Assembly (NCBI GenBank): GCA_947646735.1
Contig: CANTFK010000713.1
Coordinates: 186,001 to 250,000 of the forward strand
Source: Peronospora farinosa
Lineage: Eukaryota > Oomycota > Peronosporomycetes > Peronosporales > Peronosporaceae
Length of the DNA stretch: 64,000 nt
Direction: 5' to 3'
Each line of letters begins with the position of its first letter. The first letter of the stretch is position 1. The position numbers were made by a program, and so were the translations under genes. The notes beneath the pieces were generated by a model. The model worked only from the letters and a program-made list of their open reading frames with translations, had not been told where the DNA came from and ran no database searches. Positions 33,608 to 44,725 of this stretch are shown here, piece after piece.

Positions 33608-36187
33608 CATCGATTTCATAGGTGGGGTGATATGAAGTGATCTAAAAGGACCGATGACCCCACGAGATCGTCTAGGCAACCGGTATCTAGTCAACTTCAT
33701 CGATCACCGGTCCAACTATTGCCGCGTGTTCCTGGCCAAGACTAAGGACGCTGCTGCACTCAAGTTCAAGTACTTCCTCGTGCAATTTGAACGCGAGTTC
33801 AACCTTAAAATTCATGTGCTACGCACTGATGGAGGCGGGGAGTACAAGACTTTGGACGTGTTTTGCAAGGCAACGGGAGTCTCGCGTCAAATCAGCGAAG
33901 CCAGGAACCAAGCAAGCAACGGAAAGGCTGAACGCATGCATCGTACCATTATGAATATGGTACGAAGCATGGTATTCGCCTCGAATCTACCTTTATCGTT
34001 CTGGGGGGATGCAGCGGAGCACGCTACGTACATCTTAAATCGAAGCAGGACCAAGTCGAACCTGGGTGGAGTATCCCCGATGGAGATCCTAACGAAAAGG
34101 TCCCCAAGTTGACAGACATCGTGACTTTTGGTTCGGTTTGCGCTGTTCATGTCAACGCGAGAAACAAGTCGCTAGGAGAGCGTGGAAGGACAGCCATCAT
34201 CATCGGAAAGAGCGATGAGACGAAAGGGTACAAGGTATACATCCCCAAGGACAAGGTGGTCTTGGTGACTCAACATATTCAAAATATTGAATCGTTGACA
34301 ACCGATAGTCACCTTATATCGGATCAAGATGAAATTTGCCGTCAGGAGGAGTTGACAATGGTCGATAAACCGAAAACTCAGGTACGATGTCGCGGCAAGC
34401 AACGTACTGTGAAACATCACAAGAATCGCAAGCCCGAATGGACGAGGGAGCGCCATGGCACAAGATCAACGAGAAAAAGGCAAATTGAAGAGGTGTCAAG
34501 CGAAGATAGATCTGTATCCAGGGGCGTCGTCAATGCTATTATAGCACAAGACCCCAAGAACTACGGAGAAGCGATCAAGAGCAAGCATCATCAAGAGTGG
34601 AAGATCGCCATGACCGAAGAACTGGACGCGTTGAAGGCGAACGATGTCTGGACGGTCGTTGCACCACCCAAGAATGCGCACGTGCTCCACAACAAGTGGG
34701 TGTACAAGACCAAGACGGATGCTAACGGAGACATAGAGCGATATAAGGCTCGTCTGGTCGTCTGCGGGAACGAACAAGTTTTCGAAGTCGACTACAACCT
34801 CACCTTCGCAGCGGTGATGGACTTGAGAACGGTGAAAAGGATCCTGATGCTATCAAGACGATGGAAGGTACCAGCTCGACACGGTGATGTGCCGAATGCT
34901 TACGTCAAAGCAGAAAAGGAGGAGCACCTGGACATCTACATGAAGGTGCCTAAAGGTATGACCTTGGACGGAGAAGAGATCAAGGGTCTGGAATCAAGAT
35001 CGACGAACGACTTAGCACTGCTGTTGAAGAAATCGCTGTACGGACCTAAGCAGGCTGGAAGACTCTGGAGCAAACTACTGGATTTGAAGCTGAAACAGAG
35101 CGGGTTTCGACAATGCACGACGGACATGTGTCTGTACTTCAAATACGTATGCAATACATGCACGGTGGTCGGAGTCTACGTCGACGATATCTTAGTCACA
35201 GGGACTAAGTTAAGCGCAGTGGACAACTTTTTCAAGGACATGGCGTGTCTGTCAATCAAGGATCTGGGCGTGGTGAACAAGTTTTTGGGACTTCGCATCA
35301 AACTGGACGAGTCTAAGGGGTACATTCTGGACCAACAAGTGACGATCGAATTGCTGCTGAAGGAGTTCGGACTAGACTCGGCAAACGGAGTGAGGACTCC
35401 GATAGGCGACGAATGCAACCTCGAGGAAGAAGATGCTCAAGAACTTCTGTCAACGAGAAGTGCAAAAAACGATCCAAGCGTGAAGTCTTTCCAGTCGATG
35501 GTGGGAAGCCTACTATGGATCGCAAGGTGCACGCGGCCAGACATTTGTTTTGCGGTGCACAAGGCAACGAGACAAACACACAAGCCGACGGTCAAGGATT
35601 GGAAGACTGCCAAAAGGATCATGCGCTACTTGAAGATGTCAAAGGATCTAAAGCTACATCTGGGCGGTGATGGGTCGGCGTCGAAGGACATGCGTATTGA
35701 AAGATGGATCGACGCAGACTTTGCGGCGGATAAGTCGGACCGGAAGTCTGTATCTGGTTGTGTTCTGAACATGGATGGCTCCGTTGTTTTTTGGTCGTGC
35801 AAGAAGCAGTCTGGAGTATCGCTGAGTACCATGGAGGCAGAGTTCATCGCGGCGTCTCAAGCCGGACGCGAACTACTGGGAATGAGGGCACTGTTCGAAG
35901 AATTGAGGTTGAACGTGATCAAGCCGATGCCAATGTGGATGGACAACCAAGCGGCTATCAAACAAATCGAGTCGGAGAAGAGCACGTCAAGCGCTAAGCA
36001 GGTGGACATCAGGTTCAAGTTCATCAGCAAATACGCGAAGGATGGGATCGTGGCCCCAAGGTTTGTCAAGTCCCAAGCTATGATAGCAGACATTTTGACG
36101 AAGTCATTGCCGGCGCCAAGAATGGAAGAGCTACGTGAAATGTTCGGTTTAAAGACCACTCAGGCTGACACCGAGGAGGAGTGTTAG
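33608..36187 (+). pseudogene. Copia integrase, reverse transcriptase and RNase H
   Basis: Continues the polyprotein after the insertion. A TGA at 33633-33635 stands where a sense codon (probably Cys) is expected. The integrase core (33654-34112) has the catalytic Asp in LRTDGGGEYK and the Glu in NQASNGKAERMHR. An extra A near 34095 shifts the frame, after which 34109-36187 is open: the integrase C-terminal part, then reverse transcriptase with VYVDDILVTG (YxDD box), then RNase H with DADFAADKSDRKS, STMEAEF and MDNQAAI. This part is otherwise intact for 692 residues. These enzymes would copy and insert the element; with the upstream breaks it is non-autonomous. Confidence 0.95.
36173..36181 (+). 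other. Polypurine tract of the copia element
   Basis: GAGGAGGAG directly precedes the 3' LTR (one base before TGTTAG), where plus-strand synthesis would be primed. Confidence 0.7.
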
Positions 36188-36605
36188 AAATGCCTGTTTA
36201 GAAACGTCTTGCCAGTCATTGTTGTGTTGCAGGTTCAACTGCTATACCATGTGACAGTGACACCTGATTGGTCGAGTCCTCAAATGACTTGACAGATGGT
36301 GAGGCGAGGCGACTACGGTGACAGATGGTGAGACAAGGCGACGACTGTGACAGACGTTGTAACAGTTGTTTTGATAAGACGGTGCCGAACAGGTGGCGGG
36401 ACGAGACAGCGACATGACCTGTTGGGCGACATGGGGACGACTCACACGATAAGAGGAGAGACGGACGCAATCATGTTATGGTCAAGTTGCAGTGCATGTT
36501 ATTTTGCAGTGTTAGCGAACGAAGATAACATTCCAATATATTCACTTCCACTTCTACCTCTTCGCACACAAGTGCAACAAAGTTCCAAATCGCAACTTTT
36601 CTACA
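36182..36605 (+). repeat. 3' LTR of the copia element
   Basis: 424 bp, same termini as the 5' LTR. It contains an additional 29-bp near-copy of the gatggtgagacaaggcgac segment (around 36295-36323). Followed directly by target duplication GAAGC (36606-36610). Confidence 0.95.
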
Positions 36606-36610
36606 GAAGC

Positions 36611-36918
36611 TACTACACATACGACAATTTAGAATCGTAGCATGATCAGTTTCGGGCACTGCGACCATTTACAAGAGTTAAAGTACCTTCGCAGCGAACC
36701 TTTGACAGTATCGAAATACACGTTTTTGCGTGAGGGTGCCCAAAACTGCGGCACCATTCGATCCCGTTGACTGACACGAGCTCCAAGCAACTGTTAATGA
36801 TGCAGTTCCATCGGAGCGCTATTTATGTATTGGTGTATTCTCGTGCAAAAGTAGTAGTTTACCCACGTGACCGTGATCTTTCGCGAGGCAAGCGTTTTCC
36901 AGCATTGGTAATCTTACC
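36611..36918. other. Intergenic between copia and the SINE
   Basis: About 300 bp, no gene or repeat seen. Confidence 0.5.
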
Positions 36919-37304
36919 AAAGGTGACACCTTTTTTTTGTTATATAGGCCAGCCGGCACATTTAGATTTCTTTAGCGGCCTGATTCTTGTCCTCTTCGGC
37001 AGGGCTCATTAATCCTCTAACCGGCATATGGCTATCGTGCCATGGACGGGCGGTTTGTTTATCCGGATGTTCTGGGTGCCAACCAGTTCGGATAGCTCCA
37101 ATTATTCTGTATTGGGGTTTCATGCTTCTACGAGAGGCCGTACTCACTGGTACCAGGGTTCCCGGGAGGTACCAGTGAGAGAAGTGTGAGCCACATTGTT
37201 TTGAGACCTTGGGTTGGTCGAAGGGGGATTTAAACCTGCGCCACCTACGACACAGGCCGGTGCTTACCCAAGGCACCAGGGGGGAACCTCAAAGGTGACA
37301 CCTT
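36919..37304 (-). mobile_element. tRNA-type SINE with 14-bp target duplication
   Basis: AAAGGTGACACCTT flanks the element exactly (36919-36932 and 37291-37304). Between them, 358 bp read on the minus strand start with a Pol III-like promoter: a possible A box TGGGTAAGCACCGG (37270-37257) and a B box GGTTTAAATCC (37236-37226, two changes from GGTTCGAATCC) about 20 bases further on. The element ends in A's (T-run at 36933-36938 on the plus strand). An internal 12-bp hairpin (CTCACTGGTACC arms near 37143-37173) is present. Size, promoter, tail and duplication together fit a SINE mobilised by a LINE in trans. Confidence 0.85.
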
Positions 37305-37894
37305 CATTACACAACACGGAGCATATTATTGCGTGTTCCAGCATAAGTGTACACATTTATATGGTAGACTTCGCAGTCTTCCTAATATGCTACTGTGCAT
37401 CAAGACCCTATCATCTTCAAGTAAATCGACCCCGAGGTGAAATCCTAGATCACGAATCCTTGGTAACAAACAGTTTGCCAACTAAGGATCTTCCTTCTAC
37501 TCACAATCTCTCATTTGCACGATCTAAAAATCCTAATAAATTATTTAAATAGTTCCTTAGTCTACAATCTTACTTGGTACTGTTCTTCAACCTTTTAGAA
37601 AAATTTGCCATTTTTAGCTCACTACGGACGAGAAGCTGAATAAGCTTCTGCATGTTGTAAGTGAACACTTGTTAAAACAGATGGTTGCGCGGTTCGCTTA
37701 GACGACCAACAGCGGTTGGTAAAGCGCTTTGGCGCCAACCAACTCCACCATCGCACGCAGATGGTAAAACGGTTTAAGCGCTTCCTCAAAGTGCTTGAAG
37801 GTGTGTGCTCGTAGCACGTGGCAGCTTCTTTCGAAGTGCCCGTCTACACTTGGTAGCACTAGTAATCCTTCCCACGACCCGTCTCTGAGAGTGT
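37305..37894. other. Intergenic, possible decayed 5' end of the gypsy remnant
   Basis: No gene. From about 37690 the sequence shows short inverted repeats (gcggttg...caaccaac style) like the gypsy family downstream, so this may be the eroded leader or LTR of the remnant starting at 37895. No matching second LTR was found. Confidence 0.4.
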
Positions 37895-38950
37895 GTGTGG
37901 ATACGGATGTCCCTCAATGCGAATTGGGGTGATTTTCCTCACCTCTCCCAACATCATAGGGAGGTGACAGAGCATATGGCGCAGGGACTTGGTGAACAAG
38001 CCCTGGCCAATCTCTTGAATTGTCTACCTGAGCAACATGTTGCTCAGTTGGAGCAATTCGACGCGTTTGTGCTCGGACAGCGTAGAAACGCGTCCGAGGT
38101 AAACAGCCAAGCCACCGCTGAGTCCATCACTAAGACTCAGTATGAGCTTAGGCTTGAGCAGGCAAGTAATGAGGCGCTCAACAGAACTGTTGAGACGCTC
38201 TCTTCTCGGTCTAATCAACCGAGGCCCATTCGGATGGATCCTCCGAAGTTTGGTGGGACTGTCTCACATACGATTGTCCACTGGTTTTTAGCCGTGTATC
38301 AAAGCGGTATGGCGCAGCTCATCGAAGACGATACCAAAATGGTGTCGTATGCCATGTCCAACTTGCGTGGCAAAGCGTCAGAGTAGGCATACTCTGCGCT
38401 GATGGCAAATGCTGATGCGTTTCCATCATGGGCGATCTTTAAGGCAAAGATTCGCGCCATGTATCAGCCGCCTAACAACGAAGTGTTGCTTATGGAGCGC
38501 TTCTTTGGAGCACGACAGGCGAAACGCTCTCTGCAAGAATTTGTGCAGGAGATGCGTTCGCTGTCGGCGTCCATTAATGGGGAACCGATACAGGAACGTA
38601 TCAAGGTGGCCAAGTTCATGAATGTACTTAGGCACGGCCCATCGCGTCAGGCCTTTTTCAGAAAGGTGCCAGCGACGATGGAAGAGGCAATCGATATTGA
38701 CATGGTTAAGGATCAATCCTACAACAGTGCCCCGGCGACAGCTAATTTAAGCCGTCGGCCGAAAAGTCGGATGCCACTCCTATGGAGTTAGGCAATGTAG
38801 ATGTGATCTGCTACAAGTGCGGCAAGCGAGGCCTTGGATGGCTCACTGCTATGCCAAACTTGCTGCTAGTGCTAAGGCAGTCAGCAAAAGATCTCCCAAC
38901 CCGAAGGGAGGTGCGAAAGACCAACGTGTACGACGCACAAGTTCAGCCCC
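37895..38950 (+). pseudogene. Ty3/gypsy remnant: gag
   Basis: Gag of the same general type as in the element at 42.45-51.44 kb. 37895-38383 is open, then a TAG at 38384-38386 (probably from Trp) and the frame continues to 38791, covering the retrotransposon-gag core (YQPPNNEVLLMERFF, LQEFVQEMRSL). A zinc-knuckle start (ICYKCGKRG) follows near 38805 but its His and last Cys are lost. Around 38950 gag is fused by deletion straight to the end of reverse transcriptase, so protease and most of the polymerase are gone. Confidence 0.88.
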
Positions 38951-38954
38951 TGCC

Positions 38955-39607
38955 TACGAGCAGACCCACAAAAGGTTAAGGCTGTAAAGGAATGGCCAGT
39001 ACCACGACACGTGAAGTATCTGCGCCAATTCCTTTGTCTCGCGAATTACTGCATAAGTACAGCAAGAATTATGCGGAGCGGATTAAGCCATTGTCTGACC
39101 TTTTGAAAAAGGATACAGAATGGATTTGTTCAAAGGAGCAAGTAGATGCGTTCACGTCATTGAAGCAATCTCTTGTAGAGGCACCGTCTTGGCATTGCCA
39201 GACGCGGATAAGCCCTTTAGATTCGTCTGCGATGTAAACAATTTTGCAATCGGCAGCGCACTCCTGCAGAAGGATGAAAACGGCGTTGACCGTGTCATTT
39301 CGTATCAGTCTCGGCTTTTAAAAGCTGCCGAGCTGAATTACCCTGTGCATGACAAGGAGCTACTTTTAATCAAGTATGCCCTTGTGAGGTTTCGGGTGCA
39401 CCTCTTGGGCACCGAACCTTTTGTGGTTTATACGGATCACGCATCACTGCGGACCGCTATAAAGTCACCGCACCTCTCGCCGAGAATGGCGAGATGGCTA
39501 ACATTATTCTCTGAATTTAATTTCAGAGTTGAATATAAGCCGGGTAAGTCGAATGTCTTGGCTGAAGCATTATCGCGCAGATCAGACTTCGAGACAAGAC
39601 AGCGAAA
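38955..39607 (+). pseudogene. Ty3/gypsy remnant: reverse transcriptase end and RNase H
   Basis: Begins with the RT connection (KVKAVKEWPVPRHVKYLRQF), shifts frame near 39050 (a lost base before the His codon) and again near 39180, then reads the RNase H domain: FRFVCDVNNFAIGSALLQ, VYTDHASLRTA and the PGKSNVLAEALSRR end. It stops at about 39610 where a satellite array begins. Confidence 0.9.
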
Positions 39608-39862
39608 CTAATAATTAATATCGGATCGCGGTTCTTACTTTAGTATCGGATCGCGGTACGAATAATTAGTATCGAATCGCGGTACTATTAATTAGTATCG
39701 GATCGCGGTTCTTATTTTAGTATCGGATCGCGGTACTTATTTTAGTATCGGACCGCGGAACAAATAATTAGTGTCGGATCGCGGTACTAATAATTTATAT
39801 CGGATCGCGGTACTTATTTTAGTATCGGATCGCGGTACTAATAACTAGTATCGGATCGCGGT
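39608..39862. repeat. 25-bp satellite array, about ten units
   Basis: About ten imperfect copies of TAGTATCGGATCGCGGTAC plus A/T-rich filler (taataat or ttatttt). It lies between the RNase H and integrase parts of the gypsy remnant, so it arrived as, or with, an insertion of about 0.7 kb (39608 to about 40330). Confidence 0.93.
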
Positions 39863-40324
39863 CCACCGGATCACGACTTGTCCTCTTCACCGTTCCTCGG
39901 GTCATGTGAGATGGTCCATCTATATGACATGTCATTTCCACCTCATTCCAGTCTTCCATAGCGACGTGATCTACACCAGACCGTCTTCCACATACTTGGA
40001 GGTACCAATCCTCCTTCTTAACGATCGCGTTCACGCGGATCACCATCGAAAGATACCGGAGATCGCAAATGCGTAGTTTCTAGGTCATAGTTAAATTCAC
40101 ATAGAGCTGCGAACTCCACCATTCACTGTTTTCCATCTCATTTGCCATCATCTCGAAAATTTTCTGCGAGATCGCGATTCATCAATATTGGCCATTTTGG
40201 ACTTAACCGAAATTATGCGATCACACTTTGCCAAATTCACTCGTTCGCTTCGCCACACGAGTGTCATAGGAATGTTGGTGTCCACACCTATATCGATGGT
40301 GTCCAAATATATTCGCTCTTGAGA

Positions 40325-40960
40325 AGAGTACCAGCGCATACAGCCTGCACCTTCAAACAGTTCGCCATTGAAGCCGCTGCCGATTCCAACGGATTGTTGG
40401 AAGGCGGTCAATTTGGACTTCATGTTTGGCTTACCTCCTGACCATAAAGGCAGGACGGGGCTCGTCGTCTTTGTAGACAAACTGATCAAGATGGTACATT
40501 TGGCACCATGTAGCACCAAGATCTCAGGAAAAGAGGCTGAACTCTTGTTTCTAGATCACGTGTATCGACTACACGGGATGCCCGAGTCCATATTATCGGA
40601 CCGGGATCCGCGTTTTACGTCGGATTTTGGCGACATGTGTTTGAGCTGCTGGGTAGAAAGCTCCACATGTCAACAGCCGACCATCCCAGACCGATGGCCA
40701 AACAGAATGTTCCAATCGAGTTGTGGCGGATGTGTTGCGCACAATAGCGATTCCTAAAGAATGGAGCAAGCAATTGCCATTCGTGGAGTTATCTTTAAAT
40801 AACAGTGTTCACGCCAGTACAGTCGAAACACCGTTTTATATTAACGGACTGTGCCATACTCGGACGCCATTTCGATACATGCGCTTTGATTTTCCGTATG
40901 ACGCTTGGTTGCGCGTTTCGCTCACCTGGCTTGACTTGCCGGTTGACTTGAAAAGTATAC
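40325..40960 (+). pseudogene. Ty3/gypsy remnant: integrase
   Basis: From about 40330 the zinc-finger linker (QPAPSNSSPLKPLPIPTDCW) leads into the integrase core: LDFMFGLPPDHKG, VVFVDKLIKMVHLAP and LSDRDPRF (second catalytic Asp). The frame shifts near 40720, then LPFVELSLNNSVHASTVETPF continues to about 40860. The catalytic Glu region around 40690 is scrambled. Dead copy. Confidence 0.88.
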
Positions 40961-41140
40961 CCACATTATTGTTTTCTCCACCATCGCCAGTTCGAAAAAC
41001 GTGGCCCCGGCAATTGAAACGCATATCGAAGAAATGTATATTATGCTTAAACTTTTTCGCCGCTTGGTTCTTAGTGTGTGCGAGAAAAATGCGGCCGTAC
41101 TTTGTGGTAAAGTGGGATTCACATAATTGCTGATGTAAAT
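40870..41140 (-). pseudogene. Inverted copia integrase fragment
   Basis: On the minus strand a decayed stretch reads IFLAHTKNQAAKKFKHN, then HVFRTGDGGE and VSETRNQASYGKSKRMYRN. It matches block by block the copia integrase at 33730-33940 (FLAKTKDAAALKFKY, HVLRTDGGGEYK, ISEARNQASNGKAERMHR). It abuts the gypsy integrase in the opposite orientation, a nested and eroded piece of a second copia copy. Confidence 0.8.
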
Positions 41141-42453
41141 CTGACTTTCCACTGGCGCCCAAATGACCAACTATCGAAAGGGGAATTTTTTTCCAAATTA
41201 TGTGCAAGACTTGTTTTTCTTTTGAACCCGTCTGTTAGGCTAGTTGCACTCTTCAAAGTGGTCTTGAGTCGATGCTGAGCCTAATCTCGAGGGATATGTG
41301 TGTGTGTGAGGGGGGGAGTGATCATGTGGAATAACTCGAATACAGGTATTCTTTGGGTGCTCTTCCGAGTCGCTCGAATCTCTTTTGATGTCGCCTCTTT
41401 TAATTTCAACACTTGCTCCGCTTGCTTTGACTATTTAAACCGTCTCGCGTTCTTGTATCTAAACACTGAGGGTTTCTACGTCCAATTGCAGTTTAAGTTT
41501 GTCTTTAAAGTTCTTGCAAGTGACTTGAGTTGTGCTGTGACAAAAGTCCTTGATCGTCAAGTGGCCAAATTTCTAGCCCGGAAGAGAAGTCTGTGCGTGT
41601 ATTTAAAGTAAATTGAGCTCTGTTGAATGCTAGCCAATTATGTACCACAATATACGATTATGCCTATCTATAGTTCAACGTGTCGCCTATTCGAATAATC
41701 CACTCTCATTATGTGACCAACTCCAATATCGACGCAATTAGAAACGCGGTGCGATCCAATATATATTTTAGTTCGAGATCGCTGTGTGATCCAATTTGAG
41801 GATTCGGTGCGATTTAACATAGAATCGTAGAGCGATTTAACGTAAGACGTAGGGCGATCAATAGGATTTTTTCACCGCCTGTTAGTCCTCTGGAGGGATG
41901 TAATTCATACCAGACCATGTTTCACATACTTTAAGTCGCATAATCTCCATCTTAGCGATACCTGTCGCTGAGATTGTGGATCGCGAATTTTAGATCGCGG
42001 ATCACCATGTGCGGTCCACGCAAAAACCGGATTGCTGATGCGGCTCACTCTGTAGAATTTACAATATTTTTCTGTTTACCTCACTACAATCATCCCCTGC
42101 ACCATTAGACGGCTTTAAGTGCTGGTATGGACGTGGACCACCTTGTTACCAATCCTTCTTCCGCATATCCTCATGGCTGTTTATCTACCTGGACACTATC
42201 TTTTTACTTAAGGTGATGTTTCCACCTCCTATGATACACCAGCAGATTCTTCTGCCGGATCATCGCATTACCTGCTCCCGTCTACCCTGGTAATTCTCTC
42301 TTCCATAATGGATCGTCAAGCCACAGTCTTGTGGATTTCTTCTCTGTACGATTTTCTGATAGCACAAGATTTTATTGTGACAAGTTACTAATTCATGAAA
42401 AAATCCTTTAAAGGAGCAAGCGTTCCATGGCGATCAATTTGAATACAGAGTTT
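41141..42453. other. Repeat-derived spacer
   Basis: No gene. 41740-41880 holds a diverged version of the gatcgcggt satellite (repeated gtgcgatcca / gagcgattta motifs), and 41900-42080 is a diverged copy of 39960-40140 (shared CATACCAGACC, TTCACATACTT, CACCAT, GATCGCG words in the same order). The pair may be two ends of one decayed element. Confidence 0.5.
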
Positions 42454-42912
42454 TGTAATGGGGCACCCTCCGACTATACTGATAACAGTATAGTCTACCT
42501 TCAGTGATGTCAGTGAAATCAGGTGCCTCAATACCTCTCTTACAAAAGAGGCAGAGGAAGCTTTACTTCTAAACGACACGCTTAGTTGAGAGGGAAAAGA
42601 AAACTGTATTTAATATAGTTAACTATCGAATAAAAATAATCTGTTATAACCTATGTGAACTATATTAAACTACAACTATGTATGTTGACAATTTGCCCTC
42701 CACTCATTGCGCGCGTTCATCGATCATTGGTCAGCGCGTTGGTTGATATGATGGCCCATATCAACCAATTAGAAGGCATCTCCAACTTCAAGGAGATTAA
42801 GAACAATATTATAAGAAAAGGTAATATTGTCAAAATATTATTAGTTATAATAATATTTTTATTGACACTTCATATAAGTGTCAATATTATGTAACGGACT
42901 CACCCCGTTACA
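42454..42912 (-). repeat. 3' LTR of the gypsy element
   Basis: 459 bp, TGTAATGGGG ... CCCCGTTACA, so the ends are a 9/10 inverted match. About 4-5 percent different from the other LTR by eye. Carries hairpins such as attgacactt/aagtgtcaat. Confidence 0.95.
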
Positions 42913-42925
42913 TCACCCCCCCTCA
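42913..42925 (-). other. Polypurine tract of the gypsy element
   Basis: On the minus strand GAGGGGGGGTGA abuts the 3' LTR, the expected plus-strand primer site, and confirms the element's orientation. Confidence 0.85.
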
Positions 42926-43010
42926 ACCAACAGTCACATAAGTGACTGTTTAGTGACTATGGGAAAGGAGAACTTGTTGAATTTTCTTTCATTCAACAAT
43001 TACGCTATGA

Positions 43011-44725
43011 CAAAGTCAATGCGCGTCGCTGCTAAGGCATGCTAAGAGCTCGGCTGCACGCCTGTGTGCAGCCGCTACTGAGGCTTTACAGCCTCAGCCA
43101 GCAGACACTAATGTGTCTGCTGGAAGTCAACATCAGCCTGCAACGCCTGGTGCAGGTTCACGTGGCGCTTCGCCACGTGAAGAAGTTGACCCAGAGTTAT
43201 TTGTTGACTACTCTGGTGAGTCGGATGACGCATCCGACTCAAAGCCACCTGTGTCACTCCCGGGCTCTCCCCGAGGTGATATCTCGTCGTCGATTCCTGC
43301 GAAGAGGGATCGTGGTACATTGAGTGAATCAATGTACCGTGAAATGTTCGGGTCGTCTGATGAATCAGACGACTCGCCAAACGAGACGAAGGATAGTGAC
43401 TCGAGTGGGGACCGTAAGGGTGATGTCAGTGCTTCTACTGACATTAATGCACGTAGTTTCGGTACTTCTGTTGACACTAATGCTCGTGGTGTCGGTACTT
43501 CTGTTGACACCACGCAGGAGGCTTTAGACCGCAACGTATTGCGTCTTGCTCCTGATCGCAAGCCATGGATGCTACCTAAGCATCTGCTTGATCGTTGGTC
43601 TGGAAAGACCAACGAACGGTTCCCCATACCGTTGTTTGATGCGTCAAAGCTTCATGGCCTTGACGCCAGTGCGAAGAACTTTCGCACTGAGAACGATTAT
43701 TACATCGATGTGTTCCTTGAACATCGATGGTATGGCCCACACAAGAAGCGTGAGGCTGACGCGTTCCTCCAATCTTGGAACGCGTTTATCACCAACGTTT
43801 TAAACGTTGGGAAAGAGGCTTGGTTTCAAAGACTTTTTGCTAGCCGCAATAAGTTTGAGAAACGAAGCACGTCCGGTGCATGCTATCGTTTGCACCGGTT
43901 ATCTAGAGAGGAAGGCCTGTTATGCCTCTCTTGGGGCGACCCATGCCCGGGGTGCCTGAGCACCTCGTCAAGAGCGCCTAAGGAGGCGTACCTCCTTACT
44001 GAGCCCTCGTGGAGGGCTCGCATCTCTTCCGAAATGCGTGAAGGGATTGCTACTTTGCAATCCCTTTACGAGCGCGCTGGGCGCTCGTTTTCCGATGGTC
44101 CTTCACCATCGGGTGCCCCTTGTCGTACTGTTCGACAAGGCCGGGAACGTCGGCCATCAGTTGGGCCCGAGGTTCCCAGCTATCCGCCAAAGGCGGATAG
44201 CCACGCCACCGGACGAGATAACTCGTCCGACGTCCCTTCTCCTCGCGGTGATTTAGTAAGCGTACGACGAGGAAGAGTTTCTCACCATGGGAGTTTACCA
44301 GCGGATGCGGTGGTGGAGGAAAAACCCTGTCCGATTCTTTCATCGGACTTGGCTGCTGAGTTAGACGGGTTTGCCCGTGTAACTCGTGATCTCCGTTGTG
44401 ATGTTGATCACGAACGGGATAAGCGTCGCCGCTTAGAGGCATTGTGCGACAGCTTGGGTTTGACCATGAGAAGTCTCGGGCATACAATGCTGTCGCACTA
44501 TTGGAGAATGAACGGCGGCTTCATTCTCTGAGTAACGAGCTGGCGACAGCTCCTCAGGAGATCGTCCAATATCATGGGAAGATCTCATCTCTACACGACC
44601 AGATATCGAATCTGGTTCGTGACAACAAGAATCTGAAGGGGATTCTTGAGAGTAACGGCTATCTTCGTCGTTCGAAGAAGCCGCGTACTGAACGTACGGA
44701 CGAAGACGTCCCACGTAAAACGTAG
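43011..44725 (+). CDS. Antisense ORF of the gypsy element (uncharacterised, frameshifted)
   Basis: Open from about 43011 to 44531 on the strand opposite to gag-pol, then continued in another frame to 44725 after a shift inside 44444-44487. No ATG begins the frame; the first in-frame Met is near 43336 (ESMYREMFG), so either this Met or an upstream exon supplies the start. Composition is clearly protein-like: an Asp/Ser-rich, probably disordered N-terminus, a Trp/aromatic-rich middle (DYYIDVFLEHRWYGPHKKRE) and a coiled-coil C-terminus (LHSLSNELATAPQEIVQYHG). The 3' 675 bases overlap the chromodomain region coded on the other strand. Antisense ORFs between pol and the 3' LTR are known in some plant gypsy elements. 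Role unknown; gag-like or regulatory are both possible. Confidence 0.6.
44050..44487 (-). pseudogene. Gypsy pol C-terminus: chromodomain
   Basis: Continues integrase in a shifted frame. Residues near the end read KLFLVVRLLNHREEKGRR, then YLVRWRGYPPLADSWEP, a clear chromodomain (aromatic cage type YLVKWKGY...TWEP) that would steer integration to particular chromatin. The frame ends at 44050. Overlapped on the opposite strand by the antisense ORF. Confidence 0.9.

Larger units (their letters stand above)
28591..36605 (+). mobile_element. Ty1/copia LTR retrotransposon, complete but defective
   Basis: 8.0 kb bounded by LTRs with TG...CA ends and a 5-bp target duplication GAAGC (28586-28590 and 36606-36610). 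Domain order is Gag with CCHC knuckle, aspartic protease, GAG-pre-integrase, integrase core, reverse transcriptase, RNase H, which is the copia order. Defects: a +1 frameshift in gag near 29750, a 2667-bp insertion at 30937-33603, an in-frame TGA at 33633-33635, and an extra A near 34095 between integrase and reverse transcriptase. The intact target duplication shows the element has not moved since landing. Confidence 0.95.

Noticed and set aside
37226..37270. Functional tRNA gene
   Set aside because: Pol III boxes are present but no cloverleaf with acceptor stem forms; it sits inside a SINE with its own target duplication.
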